A stretch of 64,000 nucleotides of DNA from Scopulibacillus_A cellulosilyticus (GCF_042665295.1 NZ_JBHTCO010000017.1:62001-126000), one strand, 5' to 3'. Positions 51,352-60,187 are shown, counted from the stretch's first letter. Program-made: numbers and translations. Notes: generated by a model from the sequence alone, not told the origin.

Positions 51352-51807
51352 ATGATTATCGAAAAAGTTATTACAAACATTAATGATATGGAATCGGAAG
51401 AATTAAAAAAGCGTCATATTGAAAAGGTTTATCTTGAAAGCGGACACTTGGTAAAACGTATTCAAAGATTAAAAACAGATCACAATAGAGAAATTGGTAT
51501 TCGTCTTCGTGATCCTAAAGATCTCATGGCTGGTGATGTCTTGTATATGGACGACAAAAATATGATTATTGTAGACGTCATGCCTGATGATTTACTGATC
51601 ATCCGTCCGCGCAGCCTGAAGGAAATGGGAACGATCGCCCATCAGCTGGGAAACCGGCATTTACCCGCACAATTTGAAGATAATGAAATGCTTGTACAGT
51701 ACGATTACTTAGTAGAAGAGTTGCTTGAAGATCTCGGAATTCCATACGCTCGTGAGAAAAGGAAAGTAAAAGAAGCTTTCCGTCATATAGGACACAGTCA
51801 TGAATGA
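51352..51807 (+). CDS. ureE: urease accessory metallochaperone UreE, cluster 2
   Basis: A 151-residue UreE with LMAGDVLYMDDKNMIIVDV, IAHQLGNRHLPAQFEDNEMLV and a short tail AFRHIGHSHE holding only a few His, unlike the His-rich cluster 1 protein. GAGGTGG precedes the ATG. It overlaps ureF by 8 nt. Confidence 0.92.
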   Translation: MIIEKVITNINDMESEELKKRHIEKVYLESGHLVKRIQRLKTDHNREIGIRLRDPKDLMAGDVLYMDDKNMIIVDVMPDDLLIIRPRSLKEMGTIAHQLGNRHLPAQFEDNEMLVQYDYLVEELLEDLGIPYAREKRKVKEAFRHIGHSHE

Positions 51808-52486
51808 TCAATTATTTCCTTTAATCCAGTTATGCGATTCCAACTTCCCAACGGGAGCGTTCAGTCATTCCTTCGGTTTGGAAACATACATCCAAGAGGG
51901 GAAAGTATATAATAAGGAAACTTTCTCTAAGTGGCTTCAGGTCTATTTAAATGAACAGCTTGTCTATACAGACGGACTTGCTTGCCGCCTTGTGTATGAA
52001 GCACTTGAAAAGGATGACATTCAAAAGGTATGGAACCTTGATCAAATGTTAATCGCCCAAATTCTCCCGCGTGAAACAAGAGAAGGTACACACAGGGTCG
52101 GAGAAAGGATGCTGAGTATTGTCGAATCATTGTATGATGTGCCTGCTCTTTCTTTATATCGAAACCGTATAGACAACAATCAATCTTTTGGTCATTCTGC
52201 TATTGTCTTTACGATGGTTGCCCATCACCTGAGTGCTTCTAAATCCACTGCTGTTTTATATTATTTATATATGACTATTTCAAGTCTTGTTCAAAATGCT
52301 GTACGGGGAATTCCATTAGGTCAAACAGCGGGACAGAAAACGATTAGAGAGTTTCAATCACTTTTACAAGATGCTGTTAAGAAAATTGAATGTTTAGATG
52401 AAGATGACTTCGGTATTGTTTCACCAGGCCTTGAATTATCGCAAATGAAACATGAACGGGTAAATATACGAATTTTTATGTCTTAA
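51800..52486 (+). CDS. ureF: urease accessory protein UreF, cluster 2
   Basis: A 228-residue helical UreF: LIQLCDSNFPTGAFSHSFGLETYIQEGKV near the start, LVQNAVRGIPLGQTAGQK in the middle and ELSQMKHERVNIRIFMS at the end. It overlaps the ureE end. A short inverted repeat and 92 nt separate it from ureG, a break in an otherwise tight operon. Confidence 0.92.
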   Translation: MNDQLFPLIQLCDSNFPTGAFSHSFGLETYIQEGKVYNKETFSKWLQVYLNEQLVYTDGLACRLVYEALEKDDIQKVWNLDQMLIAQILPRETREGTHRVGERMLSIVESLYDVPALSLYRNRIDNNQSFGHSAIVFTMVAHHLSASKSTAVLYYLYMTISSLVQNAVRGIPLGQTAGQKTIREFQSLLQDAVKKIECLDEDDFGIVSPGLELSQMKHERVNIRIFMS

Positions 52487-52490
52487 AAAT

Positions 52491-52541
52491 ATGTTCAAAA
52501 GATCTTGGGACAAGCATTAGTTGCCGCCCTCTTTTGAACAT
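52491..52541. repeat. short TTCAAAAG inverted-repeat element inside urease cluster 2
   Basis: ATGTTCAAAAG (52491-52501) and CTTTTGAACAT (52531-52541) are perfect inverted repeats with a 29-nt centre. It has the same termini as the intergenic elements elsewhere. In RNA it would form an 11-bp stem between ureF and ureG. Confidence 0.65.
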
Positions 52542-52577
52542 TCACTTAAATTTGTAATCATTAAGGAAGTGTTTTTA

Positions 52578-53189
52578 ATGGAGCCAATTATCATCGGATT
52601 AGGCGGTCCTGTTGGAGCAGGAAAAACCATGTTGGCTGAAAGATTGACGAGGTTTATGAGTGATGAGATCAGCATGGCAGTAGTCACAAATGATATCTAT
52701 ACAAAAGAAGATGCTAAAATTCTAATTAGAAGCGGTGTATTGCCTGAAGATCGGATTATTGGCGTTGAAACCGGGGGATGTCCTCATACAGCAATAAGGG
52801 AAGATGTCTCTATGAATGTAGCCGCCATTGAAGATTTGAAAAAGCGCCATCCGGATGTACAATTGATATTAGTTGAAAGCGGCGGTGATAATCTCGCCGC
52901 AACATTCAGCCCTGAGCTCGTAGACTTTTCTATTTATATTATTGACGTAGCACAAGGTGAAAAGATCCCGCGTAAAGGCGGGCAGGGAATGATTAAATCT
53001 GATTTATTCATTATTAATAAAACGGACTTGGCGCCTTATGTTGGCGCAAGTCTCGAAGTGATGGAATCTGACACAAAAGTCTTCCGCGGTGATAAACCAT
53101 TTGTATTTACAAATTTAAAAGAAAATGATGGACTTGATAAAGTGATAGATTGGATCAAACAAAATGCATTATTAGTAGGATTGGATTGA
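52578..53189 (+). CDS. ureG: urease accessory GTPase UreG, cluster 2
   Basis: A 203-residue SIMIBI GTPase: P-loop GPVGAGKT, VETGGCPHTAIREDVSMN with the nickel-binding Cys-Pro-His, VESGGDNLAATFSPELVD and NKTDLAPYVGA. The frame extends upstream through the repeat element, but TTAAGGAAG sets the ATG at 52578. The ureD ATG begins immediately after its stop. Confidence 0.95.
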   Translation: MEPIIIGLGGPVGAGKTMLAERLTRFMSDEISMAVVTNDIYTKEDAKILIRSGVLPEDRIIGVETGGCPHTAIREDVSMNVAAIEDLKKRHPDVQLILVESGGDNLAATFSPELVDFSIYIIDVAQGEKIPRKGGQGMIKSDLFIINKTDLAPYVGASLEVMESDTKVFRGDKPFVFTNLKENDGLDKVIDWIKQNALLVGLD

Positions 53190-53190
53190 T

Positions 53191-54015
53191 ATGAAAGATT
53201 GGACAGGTATCTTACGGTTAGAGGCAGAAAATAGACTGGGAAAAACAGTCGCGAAAGATATATTTTTTCAGGGTGCTTTCAAAGTACAGCGCCCTCATTA
53301 TTATGATGGATCAGGACAAGCCTGTTATTATATATTAAATCCGGGCGGCGGTTATTTAAACGGGGATCGCTATAAAATGGAATTTTTGTTAAATGAGCAG
53401 TCAGAATTGCTCCTGACGACACAATCGGCAACAAAAGTGTATAAAACACCAACACAGCCCGTCTATCAGGAAACTGAAATTTCTCTTAAGGCCGGAAGTT
53501 ATCTTGAGTATATTCCCGATCCGCTTATTGCGTATCGTCATGCGCGGTATAAGCAAAAAAATATTATTCGCATGGAAAAAGGCTCGACATTTCTCTATAC
53601 GGATATACTTACTCCAGGATGGTCTCCGGATGGGGAATTGTTTGCATACGATATGCTTCAGTTAAAAAATGAAATTTATATGGATGACCGTCTGGTTGTC
53701 TATGATCATATTAAATTAAATCCATTAGAGCAGATTATTTATGAAATTGGATTTATGGAAGGTTTTACTCATTTAGGTTCAATGATTGTTATTGGGGAGC
53801 AAGTAAATGCTGAGTTTCTCGATCGTTTGTACGAGTCATTAGAAGTTAATACATCGCAATACAGTGTCGGCCTCTCGCTCTTGCCCGTCCCCGGTTTTAC
53901 TCTCCGGGTATTAGCGGCATCGACCCAGCAGATTGAAAGCATCTTTGCCCGTTGCCATCAAATGATTCGTCAAGAATGGTTTAACAGGAAGCCTGTCTTT
54001 CTTAGAAAATATTAA
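53191..54015 (+). CDS. ureD: urease accessory protein UreD (UreH), cluster 2
   Basis: A 274-residue UreD: FFQGAFKVQRPHYYDGSGQACYYILNPGGGYLNGDRYKME, TQSATKVYKTPTQPVYQ, YIPDPLIAYRHARYKQ and DILTPGWSPDGE. It starts 1 nt after ureG. The features match the bacillar/staphylococcal form better than the cluster 1 protein does. Confidence 0.93.
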   Translation: MKDWTGILRLEAENRLGKTVAKDIFFQGAFKVQRPHYYDGSGQACYYILNPGGGYLNGDRYKMEFLLNEQSELLLTTQSATKVYKTPTQPVYQETEISLKAGSYLEYIPDPLIAYRHARYKQKNIIRMEKGSTFLYTDILTPGWSPDGELFAYDMLQLKNEIYMDDRLVVYDHIKLNPLEQIIYEIGFMEGFTHLGSMIVIGEQVNAEFLDRLYESLEVNTSQYSVGLSLLPVPGFTLRVLAASTQQIESIFARCHQMIRQEWFNRKPVFLRKY

Positions 54016-54113
54016 TATTTTTTTGCCATAAATAGAGGAATCATTTATGGCAATGGTGAATCAAAATGGGGTAAATATTGAAGGTAATTTTATAACAAAG
54101 GATGAAACGGTGA

Positions 54114-54914
54114 ATGTCAACTTTAATATTAATCCTCGTAGTCTTTATACTTGGAATCCGGCACGGCTTGGATGCTGATCATCTCGCATATATTGACGGT
54201 GTTGCACGGTTTAATTGGAAGGAAAATAGTCCGTTTGCCCGCTGGGTAGGGACTTTCTTTTCCTTTGGACATGCCTCTGTTGTTGTTGTTATTGCTATTA
54301 TTCTTGGCACAGTGAGCAGGCATTTTACTTACCCAAGTTATTTTGATGCTATTGGATCATGGGTTTCTATTATTTCTTTATTTTTAATTGGCACCCTTAA
54401 TCTTTATAACCTATTAAAAACAGCCAAAAATCAAGAATATCAACCGAGCGGTATTAAAGGAAAAATGATTCCTAAACTGTTCCGGGAAACGACCAATCCA
54501 TTTGTCATTATTTTGACAGGCGTCTTTTTTGCCGCGGCTGCTGATACAGTCAGTCAAACGGCAGTGTGGGCGTTGGCAGCCGCCCATCAGGCAAGCTTCA
54601 TGCCGGTTATATTAGGCTTTACATTTATGATTGGTATGATGATCACAGATACAGCAGATTCATTGATTACTTATAGGATGATTAATCAATCCGGCAAAAT
54701 GGGTCAAGTTGCTTCAAAGGTTATGGGCTGGATCATTGTTGCACTGGCCTATGGCGTTTCGCTTTATGAAATGATCACTTTCTTTAAACCATCAGCGGAA
54801 GTAAACTTCGAAGTTGTCGGAGTTGTCATTTTTGCTATTATCGCGTGCTGTTACATTATTTTAAAAGTAAAAAAAGCTCAAGATATGTCTAATAACTCTG
54901 ATGCCGCGCATTAA
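54114..54914 (+). CDS. NiCoT-family nickel (cobalt) permease
   Basis: A 266-residue membrane protein with about seven or eight helices. The nickel-binding signature RHGLDADH lies in helix II, followed by TFFSFGHASVVVVI and a later GMMITDTADSLITYRM segment, all typical of NixA/HoxN-type permeases. AAAGGATG precedes the ATG. Place at the end of urease cluster 2 makes nickel for urease the probable cargo. It probably serves both clusters, since cluster 1 has none. Confidence 0.88.
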   Translation: MSTLILILVVFILGIRHGLDADHLAYIDGVARFNWKENSPFARWVGTFFSFGHASVVVVIAIILGTVSRHFTYPSYFDAIGSWVSIISLFLIGTLNLYNLLKTAKNQEYQPSGIKGKMIPKLFRETTNPFVIILTGVFFAAAADTVSQTAVWALAAAHQASFMPVILGFTFMIGMMITDTADSLITYRMINQSGKMGQVASKVMGWIIVALAYGVSLYEMITFFKPSAEVNFEVVGVVIFAIIACCYIILKVKKAQDMSNNSDAAH

Positions 54915-55074
54915 TGGCTGGAAAAGAAAAGTGTAGGGAACTGCTCCTCTGCACTTTTTTTATTTATCCTTCTTTTCCGATGTGATTAGAGGAGAGGCAT
55001 TTGTTTTCGCTAAAATCAGCGTCATGATAAAATGATAAAGATTAATCCATTATATAAGAAACACTAACCATAAT

Positions 55075-55111
55075 AAGGAGGTGTCCCAAAGCCATTGGGC
55101 TTTGGTATGAC
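55075..55111 (+). promoter_or_regulatory. Shine-Dalgarno separated from the start by a hairpin
   Basis: AAGGAGGTG (55075-55083) lies 28 nt before the ATG at 55112, too far for normal initiation. Between them CCAAAGCC-ATTG-GGCTTTGG (55086-55105) folds into a perfect 8-bp hairpin. If formed, it leaves about 8 nt between the site and the start codon. No ATG, GTG or TTG lies in frame closer to the site. Confidence 0.6.
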
Positions 55112-55795
55112 ATGAAAATTGCAAACGGTGTAGAAATGCTGGAATTAAAAACTGACGTTACAGGGCATCAAATGACCTTACATCCGTCTTTGGTTTGGGA
55201 TAGTGATAATGTTGTTTTAATTGATGCAGGAGTACCTGGACAAGCAGATCAGATTCGTGCAGAAATGGAAAAAGCAGGCGTTTCATTCGATAAACTTACG
55301 ACTGTTATTTTAACGCATCAAGACTTTGATCATATTGGCAGCCTTCCGGAAATTATTCAGCAATCAAAAAATAAAATTGAAGTTATCGCTCATGAAGCAG
55401 ATAAGCCGTACATCGAAGGCGAAAAACTCTTGATGAAAATGGATCGTGAGCGGGCGGAAAAAATGACCCCTCCTAAGGCAAAAGTTGATAAAACGGTTGC
55501 CGATCAAGAAGAATTGCCTTATTGCGGAGGCATTAAAGTTATTTATACACCGGGACATACACCGGGCCATATCAGCCTGTACTTAGAGAAAAGCAAAACA
55601 CTGATCACTGGTGATGCCATTGTTAGTGAAAATGGCCGTCTTATCGGTCCAAACCCGCCATTTACACCTGATATGGACCTTGCTCTTCAATCTATAAAGA
55701 AATTTACTGAATATGATATTCAATCTGTTATTTGTTATCATGGCGGCTTGTGCACTGATAACGTGAATCAACAGCTGCGCGATATAGTAAAATAA
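55112..55795 (+). CDS. metallo-beta-lactamase-fold hydrolase
   Basis: A 227-residue MBL protein of the glyoxalase II-like/YflN type: HQDFDHIG (H-x-x-x-D-H with Gln and Phe inside), then HTPGHISLY, the bridging Asp in ITGDAI and a final His in YHGG. A complete di-zinc site is visible. Substrate unknown. The distance and hairpin before the start codon are unusual. It ends before its own terminator. Confidence 0.85.
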   Translation: MKIANGVEMLELKTDVTGHQMTLHPSLVWDSDNVVLIDAGVPGQADQIRAEMEKAGVSFDKLTTVILTHQDFDHIGSLPEIIQQSKNKIEVIAHEADKPYIEGEKLLMKMDRERAEKMTPPKAKVDKTVADQEELPYCGGIKVIYTPGHTPGHISLYLEKSKTLITGDAIVSENGRLIGPNPPFTPDMDLALQSIKKFTEYDIQSVICYHGGLCTDNVNQQLRDIVK

Positions 55796-55806
55796 CCGGC
55801 TAATAA

Positions 55807-55842
55807 AAAGACGCTCTTTCATCAATGGAAAGGAGCGTCTTT
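55807..55842 (+). terminator. terminator of the MBL gene
   Basis: AAAGACGCTC and GAGCGTCTTT pair, with TTTC/GGAA partly extending the stem, followed by T-rich sequence. Confidence 0.65.
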
Positions 55843-55971
55843 AAATTTTAATAACTTTATTTCTTAACTAAATACAAAGACAGGCCACTGAAACAATTAA
55901 GATTCCTTCGTTAAGTTAAATTACATAAGTGTAAGAAATTATGGTTGAATGAATTCCAATGGCGGTACACC

Positions 55972-56262
55972 TTATTGACTGCTTCCTTTTTCTATTTCAT
56001 ATTTAAGTGCAATCAATGTACGGGCGGTCTGGATTTCAGCGGCACTGATGGCTAACACTTCACATCCTCTTTTCACCTTTAAATCGTACAGCGGACTATA
56101 TTTTATTGACCCAGTCTCTAACCTGCTTAGTATCATTTCGTCAATGCCGCAAGCTTCTCCAAAAGCACTGAGGGACATGTTTCTTAAGCACCGTAAATAA
56201 CGGATTTCTTCTGGATTAAACGCATATGTGTAGGGGAGTTTTCTTTCACCAATTCCAATCAT
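55972..56262 (-). CDS. XRE-like helix-turn-helix protein
   Basis: A 96-residue regulator with one HTH of the Cro/CI type (IRYLRCLRNMSLSAFGEACGIDEMILSRLETGSIKYSP), the recognition helix near residues 42-52, and a helical C-terminal part. GAGGTG precedes the ATG. No neighbour suggests a target. The 320 bp to the next gene's terminator (56263-56581) are AT-rich and show nothing I can name. Confidence 0.7.
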   Translation of the reverse strand: MIGIGERKLPYTYAFNPEEIRYLRCLRNMSLSAFGEACGIDEMILSRLETGSIKYSPLYDLKVKRGCEVLAISAAEIQTARTLIALKYEIEKGSSQ

Positions 56263-56581
56263 TGTTAAAACACCTCACATTTGATAGATTATTTTGGTGG
56301 CTATAATCAATTGTTTAAAAGTAGTCAAAGTTAATTTCCGCCTAATTCTTCGTCAAAAAATGACATTTTGCTAATCCTATTATAAAATATAAGTATCAGA
56401 AAAGGTAACCGTTTTGAGAATTTTATATATTTATCATACTTGATGTCGGAAAATAATGAAAGAAATAGGTTTTAATTTTTCTCAGCCAAATGAGAAACTA
56501 AGTCAAGAAAATCAGAAAGATGAGAGAGTTAGATTCCAAAAAAGTTTATGTAAAAGATGTTTTATTCTAAATAAAAATAAA

Positions 56582-56604
56582 CCACCCTTCAAGTTAAAGG
56601 GTGG
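56582..56604 (-). terminator. terminator of the MerR-like gene
   Basis: CCACCCTT (56582-56589) pairs with AAGGGTGG (56597-56604); on the minus strand GGTTTATTTTTATT follows. Confidence 0.7.
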
Positions 56605-56639
56605 CTGACCTTTAATTAGCTGCTCACTAATAGGCAGCA

Positions 56640-57149
56640 TTATTTTTTACTGAAAAGTCTGGTCCAAAATCCAGTTTTTTTTGCTGGCTGTTCCTCGTCC
56701 GGTTCTGTGGCTGCCGCAATTTGCTTTGTTTCCTGAAACTCCCTAAGTACCTTCATCAACTGTTGGTCTCGTCGGTGGCTATCCTCTTTGTAAGCATGTT
56801 CAAGTTCTTTAACATTATCGGTTAAATCTAACTCTGTTTTTTTAAAACTTGTAACATCTTCATCAGCGGCAAATGCTGGATCGTTCTCAGAATCATCCGG
56901 CTTATCGTCATCAATTATTTTAGGAAACTCATTTTTTAAAGCGGCTTCAACATCAGCTGTTTCGAATCTTTCTTCATAAAGTGTTTTAATTCGTGCTAAT
57001 ACCTTTACGGCTGAATCTTCATATCTTCTGCCGCGTTGTCCCCCGCGATGAGCAAAAAAGTCTGGAAAGTTGGAGATATAGCGACGAATTGAACTGTCAG
57101 TTATATTTGTTCTTTCGGCTAATTCTTTGATCGTAAGCCATTCTGTCAT
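56640..57149 (-). CDS. MerR-type HTH protein with DUF3967-like C-terminus
   Basis: A 169-residue protein: an N-terminal MerR-like winged helix (WLTIKELAERTNITDSSIRRYISNFPDFF, then RGQRGRRYEDSAVKVLARIKTLYEE), a long acidic linker, a coiled coil (VKELEHAYKEDSHRRDQQLMKVLREFQETKQ) and a basic aromatic end TGFWTRLFSKK. This layout is that of the DUF3967-containing regulators common on Bacillus chromosomes and mobile elements; RacA has a similar plan. The membrane-binding-like C-terminal tip is notable. Target unknown. Confidence 0.7.
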   Translation of the reverse strand: MTEWLTIKELAERTNITDSSIRRYISNFPDFFAHRGGQRGRRYEDSAVKVLARIKTLYEERFETADVEAALKNEFPKIIDDDKPDDSENDPAFAADEDVTSFKKTELDLTDNVKELEHAYKEDSHRRDQQLMKVLREFQETKQIAAATEPDEEQPAKKTGFWTRLFSKK

Positions 57150-57273
57150 TAGCTTCCCCCTTATCGTTACTGCCTATTAGGCAGTTATTAGTTATTACTA
57201 ACAGATTTTACAGTACATATTTGACGTCACTTGTCTCCAGTCCTGCCAAGCCTTATGATTCTTTGTCCAAAAA

Positions 57274-57296
57274 AAAGGCGGGGCTAGCCCGCCTTT
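57274..57296 (-). terminator. terminator of the nitrilase gene cluster
   Basis: AAAGGCGGG (57274-57282) and CCCGCCTTT (57288-57296); on the minus strand a run of eight T follows the stem, 13 nt after the stop at 57309. Confidence 0.85.
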
Positions 57297-57308
57297 CTTG
57301 ACATTAAT

Positions 57309-58100
57309 TTACCGCAACACACGGTGCTTCAGCTGAGGGAAAGTTTTACGAATTTGATCAATCTGATCGAGGTTAATTTCACTTTTGACTATCGTTTCAA
57401 ATTCCCCGGCTGATGCCATAACGACTCCCCAAGGATCAACAATTTGACTATGTCCTGACATAAGGACGCCTTTTGTTGTTCCCGCACAATTACTTGATAT
57501 AAGGAAGCATTGATTTTCCAGGGCACGAGCTGCATTAAACAGCTTCCAATGTTCAAGACGCTGGTGAGGCCAAGCTGAAGTAATAAGCAATATTTTTGCC
57601 CCTTTATCAACTTGAGCACGATAGAGTTCCGGGAAACGAAGATCATAGCATGTGGATAAACCAACCTTCCCAAATTCAGTATCCACGACTGCCGGCGTAT
57701 CCCCCGCAGTCAATATCTCTCCTTCCAGTGAACCGTAACGGAACAGGTGAATTTTTCGGCTGGTACCAACCATTTTTCCCTCGCGATTAAATAAAACACT
57801 AGTATTATAGTAATTATCGCCGTCTTTTTCTACAAAACTACCGGCAAATAACCACGCGTTTAATTCTTTTGCTTTTGCGGAAAAACGTTGTACAAACGGC
57901 CCGTCTAACGGCTCTGCTTCATTCGTATAAAGATCAAATGCAAAATAGCCGGTGGCCCAAATTTCTGGAAGAAGAATAAGGTCTTGATCTTTCAAGTTAT
58001 CCAACATCTTATCCACGCGTTCAATTCGTTGTTCTTTTGACTCCTTATCCGGAATCTCAAGTTGAACACTAGCCACTTTGATTGAATTTACCATTGTCAT
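57309..58100 (-). CDS. carbon-nitrogen hydrolase (nitrilase superfamily)
   Basis: A 263-residue omega-amidase/MtnU-like enzyme. The catalytic triad is visible: Glu in LLPEIWATGYF, Lys in RKIHLFRYG and Cys in STCYDLRFPELYR, with SAWPHQRLEHW afterwards. It would hydrolyse a small amide. AAAGGAGG sets the ATG at 58100, 13 nt after the MFS gene, so it is the last gene of the GntR-DUF2848-MFS-nitrilase unit and probably acts on the imported compound. Confidence 0.87.
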   Translation of the reverse strand: MTMVNSIKVASVQLEIPDKESKEQRIERVDKMLDNLKDQDLILLPEIWATGYFAFDLYTNEAEPLDGPFVQRFSAKAKELNAWLFAGSFVEKDGDNYYNTSVLFNREGKMVGTSRKIHLFRYGSLEGEILTAGDTPAVVDTEFGKVGLSTCYDLRFPELYRAQVDKGAKILLITSAWPHQRLEHWKLFNAARALENQCFLISSNCAGTTKGVLMSGHSQIVDPWGVVMASAGEFETIVKSEINLDQIDQIRKTFPQLKHRVLR

Positions 58101-58113
58101 GTTATTTCCTCCT

Positions 58114-59373
58114 TTAATTACGGATAAGCGGTTTGTCTGGTTTGATACCTAACCACATAAAGATTGAGATTAAGATTGGGATAATACTAAACAGCAGTGT
58201 CCATTCCCAGCCAATGGTTTGAGATAACCAACCACAAACAAGCGGTGATAAAAACGCTCCAAGATTGCCCCAAAAATTCATCCATCCGGATACTGAACCT
58301 GAATATTCGTTACCAAGGTCAAGTGCACTTGCCCATGATGTGACAACCGGGAATCCAAGGGCTCCAAGCGAAATCGTTAGCCATAAAATATTCATTGCAG
58401 CTGTAGTAGAATGCGACGCAAGATACATTGAGACAGCAAAAATAATGAGACCGCCTATGGCCAAACCGCCTCTTGCTGCCATCTTGGACTTACCGTTTTT
58501 AACCATTTTATCAGAGATGGCTCCGCCAGTCATGACTGTTATAAAGATTGCCAACCAAGGCAAACTAGCCGCAAATCCGGAGTTTGCAAGTGACATATGA
58601 CGAGCTTCCTGAAAATAAGTCGGCAGCCAAACTAGGAAAAGGGTGACGATGTAGAGTGTCACGAAGTATTGTAATCCAAAAATCCAGAAACGGGGATTTG
58701 CTAATAACTTACCCCAAGGTGCAACTTTTTTCTTTTCTTTTTCAACAGTTCTTTCTTCGAGGATCAATTCAAGTTCTTCTTTACTGATTTTTGGGTGCTC
58801 TTCAGGTTTATTTCTGCCAAGAAGAAACCAAATGACTGTAACAATAAATCCAATAAGACCAAAGACATAGAATACTGCGTGCCATCCCCAAGCATTATAA
58901 ATAGCAATTGTAATAATAGGAGCTATCACCGGTCCAAAGTAGGAACCTGCTAACAAAGCACTTGAAGCTCTTCCTTTTTCCTGTTTCCGAAACCAATACG
59001 TATTAAATACCGCATTACCTGGATACATCGGACCTTCGCCTATACCAAAAAGAAATCGAACGGCTCCGAGAACACCATACGACCTCGCTACAGCGGTGAA
59101 AATAGTAAAAACAGACCACCAGAACATGGCGAAGGCAACAATAAAGCGTGAGCCATAACGTTCACTAAGAAGTCCAGATGGAATTTGTGCAATAGCATAA
59201 CCAAGGGAATATAATGAATTTAAGAATCCGAATTCAACTTTATTCATGTGAAAGTCATGCATCATCGGTGTCGCCACAACAGAAATATTTGATCGGTCCA
59301 TGTAAGCGATAAGACCTATTAAAAAGAAAATAAATGCAAGCCACCATCTAAGATGAGTACGTTTTTTTGACAT
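58114..59373 (-). CDS. MFS transporter, anion:cation symporter (ACS) type
   Basis: A 419-residue, 12-helix protein. DRSNISVVATPMMHDFHMNKVEFGFLNSLYSLGYAIAQIPSGLLSERYGSR and the helix 4 motif GIGEGPMYPGNAVF are diagnostic of the ACS family that imports hexuronates, galactarate and other organic acids. It sits between a DUF2848 enzyme gene and an amidase gene, implying import of an acidic, possibly amide-containing substrate. ATG 59373 follows a GGAGGGGA site. Confidence 0.85.
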   Translation of the reverse strand: MSKKRTHLRWWLAFIFFLIGLIAYMDRSNISVVATPMMHDFHMNKVEFGFLNSLYSLGYAIAQIPSGLLSERYGSRFIVAFAMFWWSVFTIFTAVARSYGVLGAVRFLFGIGEGPMYPGNAVFNTYWFRKQEKGRASSALLAGSYFGPVIAPIITIAIYNAWGWHAVFYVFGLIGFIVTVIWFLLGRNKPEEHPKISKEELELILEERTVEKEKKKVAPWGKLLANPRFWIFGLQYFVTLYIVTLFLVWLPTYFQEARHMSLANSGFAASLPWLAIFITVMTGGAISDKMVKNGKSKMAARGGLAIGGLIIFAVSMYLASHSTTAAMNILWLTISLGALGFPVVTSWASALDLGNEYSGSVSGWMNFWGNLGAFLSPLVCGWLSQTIGWEWTLLFSIIPILISIFMWLGIKPDKPLIRN

Positions 59374-59440
59374 GGTATATCTCCCCTCCTTATATCGTAT
59401 TGATTGATGACTACTTTAAAATGAAATTCTCTTGTTTATC

Positions 59441-59488
59441 TCGGTGCAGCCGTCCGTAAGAAAGCGGGGGATGAAGGAAACCCCCGCT
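59441..59488. repeat. repeat motif CGGTGCAGCCGTCCGTAAGA plus GC hairpin, copy 1
   Basis: CGGTGCAGCCGTCCGTAAGA (59441-59460) is followed by AGCGGGGG (59463-59470) and CCCCCGCT (59481-59488), a perfect 8-bp stem. The 20-mer recurs with one change at 63897. The hairpin lies between the DUF2848 and MFS genes and could also act as a minus-strand terminator. Confidence 0.6.
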
Positions 59489-59503
59489 GATGGAAATTTC
59501 ACT

Positions 59504-60187
59504 TTATTCTTTTACGGAAATATCACGAACAGCATACTCGTGGGTTATCTTTCGATTCGTTACCGGATCATGCATGGTTAAACGATATTTATCCCCATAT
59601 TTAAATGAGCCGCCAAGAATCGGTACGGTTCCCCCGAAAAGCACATTGCCATTCTCATTTAAATTTCCTCTTTTTTCGGTTAGTGTTAGAATGTCAGATA
59701 TATGCATAACAGATGAAACTTGACCTTCTTGATAAGTCTCCCATTGTCCTTCTATGTTAATTTCACAAGTCAACATAATGTCATCCCAATGTTCAACTAA
59801 CTCATCAACCGCCCATGCATATTTGGCAACAGGTTTTGGTGTTGCTTGCTTGGCATAAGGAATGCTATAACCTTCGAGTTCCCGATCAGTATGATCTGAT
59901 CCGACTGTTAAATAAGTCGTATTTTTACTTTTTAGAAGTACAAATTCTACTTCTCCTGATGTTTTTTCGCCTAGAACATCGATGGTTTCATTTTGTGTAA
60001 CTAAAATGTCACTGACAGGATAAATCATTGGTACAGTTGGCGGCGGTGCAATGCCTTCACGGCTTAATTCTTCGATATGCTTTTTCACCATTTCTTGATT
60101 TCTGCCTGAATAGCCAATACATAAGGCTTTCTCTACATTGAATTCAATGATTTCTTGATTGGGTAAAATGAATTTTAACTTATGCAT
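59504..60187 (-). CDS. DUF2848 family protein
   Basis: A 227-residue cytoplasmic protein with the DUF2848 landmarks: KALCIGYSGRNQEMVKKHIEELSREGI, PPPTVPMIYPVS near the N-terminus and GNVLFGGTVPILGG followed by YGDKYRLTMHDPVT. The fold appears related to fumarylacetoacetate hydrolase-like proteins, but activity is not established. It is the second gene of the catabolic unit, 28 nt after the GntR regulator. Confidence 0.75.
   Translation of the reverse strand: MHKLKFILPNQEIIEFNVEKALCIGYSGRNQEMVKKHIEELSREGIAPPPTVPMIYPVSDILVTQNETIDVLGEKTSGEVEFVLLKSKNTTYLTVGSDHTDRELEGYSIPYAKQATPKPVAKYAWAVDELVEHWDDIMLTCEINIEGQWETYQEGQVSSVMHISDILTLTEKRGNLNENGNVLFGGTVPILGGSFKYGDKYRLTMHDPVTNRKITHEYAVRDISVKE

Noticed and set aside
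57654..57662. TGTGGATAA inside the nitrilase gene as a further DnaA box
   Set aside because: A single occurrence inside a coding region, without the 28-bp repeat or a second box, is compatible with chance.
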